Origin: Comamonadaceae bacterium
GTDB taxonomy: Bacteria; Pseudomonadota; Gammaproteobacteria; Burkholderiales; Burkholderiaceae_C
DNA length: 33,150 nt
Assembly (NCBI GenBank): GCA_008080595.1
Contig: VIKI01000016.1
Location: 1 to 33,150, forward strand
Reading direction: 5' to 3'
The stretch's first letter is position 1, and each line of letters opens with the position of its first letter. Below the pieces are notes generated by a model. It saw only the letters and a program-made list of their open reading frames with translations, had not been told where the DNA came from and made no database searches. Made by a program: the position numbers and the translations under genes. This document shows positions 27,877-33,150 of this stretch, in pieces.

Positions 27877-29046
27877 TCAACGTTTCCAGATACGACGGTA
27901 ATTGTCACGGTAGCCATTGTCGGGGTCATACTGAAGACGCGGCCCGCCGTCAAAGGCAATATTGTCTGAAGTGACCAAATGAACCGCAGGCACATAGCCA
28001 CTCACCGGCTGACGCATCAGCAAGCGATTGAGCTCGTCCACCAGTTGCCAGCCATGCAGATTGAGGGGTTCCGCCACCGTACCGTTCTGAAATGTTTTGG
28101 CCTGAATTCGCATGAACGCCGCAGCACTGCCATCCCCCGCCGACAGCAGACTGATCTTGCGCCCGGCTGGCCCTGCCTTGATAAGCTCGGGCACGGCAAA
28201 GTCAAAATAGATGTCATTGATGGCCAGTGCATGTGTCCATTGCGCACCGTGGTGAGCCAGCAGTTCGCGGGTCACCGCAGGCATCAGCTCGGCATTGCGG
28301 GAAATGGCCACGTCCCGAATTTCCAGCAGTTTGCAGGCCTTGCAGGCGCGAATCACGTCGGCCATGGCATTGGCTTTGGCCATGGCGATCTCAAAGTTGG
28401 AATCGGTAAAAATCACCACACCAGCCGCCCCTTGGGCCGAAGTCACGGCGGCCATGGCAGTAACACGTGCCACATCCAGCGGATGGGTTGACACATTCAT
28501 GGCCACCGGGCTGTTGGCCACCGGCCCGGCCATCGCGCTGACATGCCAGCCCACAATGGGTACACCCTGCTTGGCAAAAGGGGCCAGCAGAGGCTGCATG
28601 GCCTGGGCATCGGCACCTACAAGAATCAGACCGTCGGGCTTGGAAGCCAAAGCATTTGCGCTGGCTTTTTGCCGACCGGCCGGAGTGCCTGCGGCATCAA
28701 ATACCTTGACTCCCCATTTGAGTACTCCGGCGGCTTCCTGTATGCCCTGTGCCACACCAAGAATGCCACCGTTGCGCAAGTCATCGCTGATGATGGCCAC
28801 CGTCTTTCCCTGCGCACCGGCTGGCCCTGATTGGGGGCCATCCCAAGGCTGCCCATGCATGCCCGCAGCCGCCACCTTTTGCTTCATGTCGGCCAAAGAC
28901 AAAGAGGCCGGTGCAACCGTTTGCGCCTGTGCCCAAACTGAGGCCAAGCCCACGACCATGACAAAAAAACCTGACCTGAGCCAAGTTTTACCCAAACGCC
29001 GCCCGTTTTGACCGCGTATGCAGGTCAATTCATTAGAGTTGTTCAT
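27877..29046 (-). CDS. Sugar-type (PBP1/RbsB-like) periplasmic binding protein, orphan, paired with the histidine kinase
   Basis: Signal peptide SGFFVMVVGLASVWAQAQ; KTVAIISDDLRNGGILGVAQGIQEAAGVLKWGVKVFDAAGTPAGRQKASANALASKPDGLILVG. No transporter genes nearby. Confidence 0.88.
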   Translation of the reverse strand: MNNSNELTCIRGQNGRRLGKTWLRSGFFVMVVGLASVWAQAQTVAPASLSLADMKQKVAAAGMHGQPWDGPQSGPAGAQGKTVAIISDDLRNGGILGVAQGIQEAAGVLKWGVKVFDAAGTPAGRQKASANALASKPDGLILVGADAQAMQPLLAPFAKQGVPIVGWHVSAMAGPVANSPVAMNVSTHPLDVARVTAMAAVTSAQGAAGVVIFTDSNFEIAMAKANAMADVIRACKACKLLEIRDVAISRNAELMPAVTRELLAHHGAQWTHALAINDIYFDFAVPELIKAGPAGRKISLLSAGDGSAAAFMRIQAKTFQNGTVAEPLNLHGWQLVDELNRLLMRQPVSGYVPAVHLVTSDNIAFDGGPRLQYDPDNGYRDNYRRIWKR

Positions 29047-29273
29047 GACTGAAATCCAGACTTAAAGGGTGAAGACCGGGATTTCAAAGGGAAAAGATCG
29101 AACTCAAGAAGCACGTCAGACAACGTGGCATCCCGGTCATGGCCCGTTAATCAAAGCGTTGCTGAGCAGCATAATACTCGCGACACTTCTGAGCGGCAAT
29201 GTACAAATGCCGAAGGCTACCCATCCGTTAAAACTCAGGATGTAGCACAGACCGGAGCGGGGCAAGAAAAGAT

Positions 29274-29759
29274 TCAGCAGTCGTCTGACAGCACTTCAAG
29301 TGCCACCAACTGCTCATAAAGAGCATGCCTGGCACGCCAATGGGCTTTGTCCGCAATACGTGGGTCACCACCCTCGAAAGCCGCAACGGCTTCTGCTTCA
29401 TTCCAATAAATGCAGCAATCGCCAGCGCGTGCCGCCAAGGCTGCGGCAAAGGCCTCGCGGTCATCCACCGGTGCGGTACGGAACACGCCGCGACCCAGCA
29501 AGTAATCAGCACGGTACAGCGGTGTTTGCCAACCATGCTCATCACCCAATGCACAGATGGCCGGAAAGCGTTCGCGGGCCGTGGCATCTGCCACCGGGTG
29601 ACCCAGATCATTGAGCAAGCCCAGTGCTGTCACATCGTCATGGATTTCCCAGGACTCCAGGGGATCATTTTCCGCCACCTTGCGCGAAAAGTCCTCATCG
29701 TCATAGGCGAACCAGGCACGAGGCGCGTTGCCTTCAGGAAGTTCCAGCACATAGATCAC
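29274..29759 (-). CDS. Hypothetical acidic protein at the 3' end of the nif operon
   Basis: 161-aa ORF, MIYVLELPEGNAPRAWFAYDDEDFSRKV...GDCCIYWNEAEAVAAFEGGDPRIADKAHW, 37 nt after the ferredoxin gene in the same orientation. Confidence 0.75.
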   Translation of the reverse strand: MIYVLELPEGNAPRAWFAYDDEDFSRKVAENDPLESWEIHDDVTALGLLNDLGHPVADATARERFPAICALGDEHGWQTPLYRADYLLGRGVFRTAPVDDREAFAAALAARAGDCCIYWNEAEAVAAFEGGDPRIADKAHWRARHALYEQLVALEVLSDDC

Positions 29760-29796
29760 GGCATGCTCCCAGTGGGGGGGTAGATCAAGTTCTGGT

Positions 29797-30144
29797 TTAG
29801 AACTTCACCAAAATATCTTCATCACGCACCACCATCTGGCAGGCGAGGCGCCATGGTGGTGGCAGATCTTTGGTTTCGGCATCTTCGATTTGCTGGGCAG
29901 TGATCTTGCCAGCCAACTTCAATACCAATTTTTCTTTTTCGGTCAGCGCAACACCAATAGGTGTGTGACCCGAGAGTACGGACACCTGCACCTGGCAAGA
30001 GCCGCATTCACCGTTTTCGCATTCAGACTCCAGTGGGACATTGTTGGCCTTGGCCACAGCGAGCAAGGTTTTGGTATCGCCAGCAATGGCATACACCGTC
30101 ACGTCTTTCTTCATGCGGGGTGAGCTAAAAGTAACATTGGCCAT
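29797..30144 (-). CDS. 2Fe-2S ferredoxin, resembling nitrogenase-protective Shethna protein II (FeSII)
   Basis: ESECENGECGSCQVQV (Cx4Cx2C) with distal C in RLACQMVVRDEDILVKF; directly downstream of nifK. Confidence 0.85.
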   Translation of the reverse strand: MANVTFSSPRMKKDVTVYAIAGDTKTLLAVAKANNVPLESECENGECGSCQVQVSVLSGHTPIGVALTEKEKLVLKLAGKITAQQIEDAETKDLPPPWRLACQMVVRDEDILVKF

Positions 30145-30183
30145 GATGGACTCGAATAAAAAAGGGGGGGTGATACAAAAACA

Positions 30184-31740
30184 TCAACGAACGATGTCGT
30201 AGCTGTAATCTGTTTTTCCGATTTCCATGGTGTTGGCATCGAGCGCTTCAAAGAACTCATCCAACAACATCACCAGCACCCGCATCGATCCGCTGTAACC
30301 CCAGGTAGCGTAACGGTGGTAGTGGTGGCGGTCATGGATCGGGAACACCAGACGCACCAGCGGTGTTTTGGTGTCGCGTTCCAGGAACTTGCCGTAGGTA
30401 TTGCCGATGATGAAGTCCACCGGCTCGGTAAACAGCAGCGAGCGCAAGTGCCACAGATCACGTTTGGGGTAGACCTTGCAGCCTTTGCCGTAAGGAGTGG
30501 AGTCAAGCAACGCCTGCACCTTCACTTCCCACTCTTTGCCACCATTGGTGGACACGATGTGGGTGGGCTCTGCCCCCAATTCCATCAGGAAGGCGGAGTA
30601 ACCCAACATCTGATCAGGGTCACCATACAGGGCATAACGCTTGCCATGCAAATGGGCCTGGCTGTCGGTCATGGCATCGACCAGTTCACCGCGTTCTTTC
30701 TCCAGTGCGGCGGGAATCGGCTTGCCGGTCAGGCGAGAGATTTCCATCAGGAACTTGTCGGTACCGGCCACGCCCATCGGCGCATTCATGGTCACCACTT
30801 CCTGGCCGTGCTCGGCGATGAACTTGGCGGTCTTCTCACAGCTGAATTCCTGGAAGATGATGGTGGCTTTGGCGTGTAATGCGGCCACAACTTCTTCTTT
30901 GGTGGTGCCGCCGGCGTACATGCGGAACTCGCCGTCCGTCGGTGTGTTCCAGCTCTCAGACGGGTCACAAATGATGTTGACCTGAACCCCAAACAAATCA
31001 AAGATGCGGCGAATTTCGCGCATGTTGCCCACCACAAAGCCGTCAAAGCCGCCAATGAAGTTGATGCTGTCGTTAGGCACACGCACCAGCGGTTCGGTGG
31101 TCTTGGCCTTGCCGTCCCAGAAGTGGCGCAGCACACCCATCAGCGCATTGTCGTAGCCGGTGATGTGGCTGCCGACGAAAGCGGGTGTGTGGGCAAACGG
31201 CACGTCAAACTCTTCAGGAATGCTGCCCTTTTGCTTGCTGGTCTTGATGAAGGCATCCACGTCGTCACCAATCACCTCGGCCATGCAGGTGGTGGACACG
31301 GCAATCATGTCGGGTTTGTACAGGCTGTAGGCGTTGGACAGGCCATCGACCATGTTGTTCAGGCCACCAAACACCGCAGCATCTTCCGTCATGGACGAGC
31401 TGACGCAGGAGGTGGGTTCCTTGAAGTGACGAGAAAAGTGGGCACGGTAGTAAGCCACGCAGCCCTGGCTGCCGTGCACAAAACTCAGTGTTTTGGCAAA
31501 GCCATTGGCGGCAAACACCGCACCCAGGGGTTGACAGGCTTTGGCCGGGTTCACTGTGAGTGAATCACGGGCAAAGTTCTTTTGTTTGTAGTCTTCGGTC
31601 TTGGTCCATTCGACGATAGAAGTGATCTTCTCGTCAGAATGTTTCATTTCAAATTGTTTTTTATTGCTCAGCATGTCCTGGTATTCAGGCTCACGGAACA
31701 GCATTTCATGATCGATGACTTTGTCGGCTGATTGAGGCAT
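30184..31740 (-). CDS. nifK: Nitrogenase molybdenum-iron protein beta chain
   Basis: P-cluster cysteines in [41 protein letters not shown]; start at MPQSADK. Confidence 0.98.
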   Translation of the reverse strand: MPQSADKVIDHEMLFREPEYQDMLSNKKQFEMKHSDEKITSIVEWTKTEDYKQKNFARDSLTVNPAKACQPLGAVFAANGFAKTLSFVHGSQGCVAYYRAHFSRHFKEPTSCVSSSMTEDAAVFGGLNNMVDGLSNAYSLYKPDMIAVSTTCMAEVIGDDVDAFIKTSKQKGSIPEEFDVPFAHTPAFVGSHITGYDNALMGVLRHFWDGKAKTTEPLVRVPNDSINFIGGFDGFVVGNMREIRRIFDLFGVQVNIICDPSESWNTPTDGEFRMYAGGTTKEEVVAALHAKATIIFQEFSCEKTAKFIAEHGQEVVTMNAPMGVAGTDKFLMEISRLTGKPIPAALEKERGELVDAMTDSQAHLHGKRYALYGDPDQMLGYSAFLMELGAEPTHIVSTNGGKEWEVKVQALLDSTPYGKGCKVYPKRDLWHLRSLLFTEPVDFIIGNTYGKFLERDTKTPLVRLVFPIHDRHHYHRYATWGYSGSMRVLVMLLDEFFEALDANTMEIGKTDYSYDIVR

Positions 31741-31836
31741 GACGGGCTCCAAAAGTGGGTGGGTGATGTGAGCACCCTCAGGCGCTCACTTCGTTACACA
31801 ATAAAACTGGCCGGCACACACCGACCAAGGGGTTTC

Positions 31837-33150
31837 TCAGGCGGCTTTTTTCCAGGGAGCCTTGGTCAGGCCCCAGATCGGGCTGGAAATCGCCATGTCC
31901 ATATCACGGGCAAAGATGGCAAAGCCGTCATAACCGTGGTAGGGGCCGGAATAATCCCAGCTGTGCATCTGGCGGAACGGCACGCCCATCTTCTGGAATA
32001 CGTACTTTTCCTTGATGCCTGAGCCAACCAGATCAGGCTTGACCGAATCAACAAAGTGTTCAAACTCGTAGCCGGTCACGTCGTCATAAATCAGGGTGGC
32101 ATCCTTGATGTAGTGGGTGGTGCGCTGGTAGTCGTCGTTGTGGCCAAACTCATAGCCAGTACCGACCACGATCATGCCCAAATCTTCATAAGCACCAATC
32201 ACGTGACGGGGGCGCAGGCCGCCGATGTACAGCATGACGGTCTTGCCTTGCAGACGTGGTTTGTACTTGTCGATGACGGCTTGCATCAGCGGCTTGTATT
32301 TGGCAATGACTTCTTCCGCCTTGGCCTTGATGGTGTCGTCAAAGTGGCTGGCGATCTCGCGCAGGCTCTTCTCGATCATGGTGGGGCCAAAGAAGTTGTA
32401 CTCGACCCATGGAATACCAAACTTCTCTTCCATGTGGCGGCTGATGTAGTTCATGGAACGGTAGCAGTGCAGCACATTGAGCTTGGCTTTGGGGGTGTTT
32501 TCCATCTCAGCCAGCGTGCCGTCGCCAGACCATTGTGAAATCACCCGCAGGCCCATTTCCTCGAGCAAGATGCGGCTTGACCAGGCATCACCACCGATGT
32601 TGTAGTCACCAATGATGGCCACGTCATAGGGGGTAGACACAAAGGTGGGGTTCTTGCTGGAGTCGGTTTTGTCCAGCACCCAGTCGCGAATCGCATCGTT
32701 GGCCAAATGGTGGCCGAGTGACTGGCTGACACCACGGAAACCTTCGCAGCGCACCGGCACAATGGTGTGGCCGCCCAGCTCTTTGGTCTTTTTCTTGGAC
32801 ACCGCTTCGATGTCGTCGCCGATCAGACCAATCGGGCATTCGGACTGGATCGAGATACCCTTGTTCAGCGGGAACAATTCCTGAATCTCGTCAATGATTT
32901 TGTCAAGTTTTTTGTCACCACCGAAGACAATGTCTTTCTCTTGAAAGTCAGAGGTGAACTGCATCGTGACAAAGGTGTCGATGCCGGTGGTGCCGATGTA
33001 GTAGTTGCGGCGATTGGCCCAGGAATACTGGCCACAACCTACTGGACCATGGCTGATGTGCACCATGTCTTTGATCGGGCCCCACACCACGCCTTTGGAG
33101 CCAGCGTAGGCGCAACCACGAATGGTCATCACGCCAGGCAATGACTTGAT
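31837..33150 (-). CDS. nifD: Nitrogenase molybdenum-iron protein alpha chain, 5' end outside window
   Basis: [47 protein letters not shown], FeMo-co ligands in [19 protein letters not shown] and [17 protein letters not shown]. The frame is open to the window end; the track start is an internal TTG. Confidence 0.98.
   Translation of the reverse strand: MKSLPGVMTIRGCAYAGSKGVVWGPIKDMVHISHGPVGCGQYSWANRRNYYIGTTGIDTFVTMQFTSDFQEKDIVFGGDKKLDKIIDEIQELFPLNKGISIQSECPIGLIGDDIEAVSKKKTKELGGHTIVPVRCEGFRGVSQSLGHHLANDAIRDWVLDKTDSSKNPTFVSTPYDVAIIGDYNIGGDAWSSRILLEEMGLRVISQWSGDGTLAEMENTPKAKLNVLHCYRSMNYISRHMEEKFGIPWVEYNFFGPTMIEKSLREIASHFDDTIKAKAEEVIAKYKPLMQAVIDKYKPRLQGKTVMLYIGGLRPRHVIGAYEDLGMIVVGTGYEFGHNDDYQRTTHYIKDATLIYDDVTGYEFEHFVDSVKPDLVGSGIKEKYVFQKMGVPFRQMHSWDYSGPYHGYDGFAIFARDMDMAISSPIWGLTKAPWKKAA

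Noticed and set aside
29140-29273. Looked for a sigma-54 promoter or NifA site (TGT-N10-ACA) near the end of the nif operon and before the binding protein gene
   Set aside because: No convincing TGGCAC-N5-TTGC or TGT-N10-ACA found by eye; the nif promoter is presumably upstream of nifH, outside the window.
33141-33150. Track start of nifD at 33141
   Set aside because: An internal TTG; the frame continues as IKSLPGVM to the window edge, so the gene is truncated by the window rather than starting there.
1-33150. Searched for CRISPR arrays, tRNA/rRNA genes, transposases, integrases and phage genes
   Set aside because: None recognised by eye in the sequence or ORF track.

Overview
A roughly 33 kb betaproteobacterial window, probably Comamonadaceae/Rhodoferax-like (an inference from gene content and style, not tested). 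Left to right it holds: the ybeY N-terminus and ybeZ/phoH; ruvA and ruvB separated by an oppositely oriented alpha-carbonic anhydrase gene; an orphan family-3 periplasmic binding protein followed by a Cache/HAMP/PAS/GGDEF diguanylate cyclase; a histidine phosphatase, DUF4136 lipoprotein, ttcA, folB, pteridine-reductase-like SDR, a MidA-like methyltransferase and DUF2905; tandem membrane GGDEF proteins; trxC; a cupin, a ROK sugar kinase and a sugar ABC operon; a PAS-GGDEF-EAL protein; a TctD/TctE-like two-component system; a sugar-type periplasmic binding protein with a histidine kinase; and the 3' part of a Mo-nitrogenase operon (nifD partial, nifK, a Shethna FeSII-like 2Fe-2S ferredoxin and a hypothetical nif-linked gene). 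Main findings: (1) a dispersed repeat with a 35-bp core and fixed internal spacing, [AG]TAGC[TC]G-N3-GCGCA-N10-GCGCTACAGG, in at least five places. One copy encodes most of a lipoprotein signal peptide, one supplies the stop codon of a cyclase, and two lie in frame inside enzymes. (2) The sugar ABC ATPase is split by an apparent ~46-nt frameshifting deletion that removes the H-loop, leaving an ATGA overlap. (3) Two orphan periplasmic-binding-protein/sensor pairs, each preceded by potentially mutually exclusive leader hairpins. (4) A large hairpin/operator ahead of the sugar-binding protein gene.
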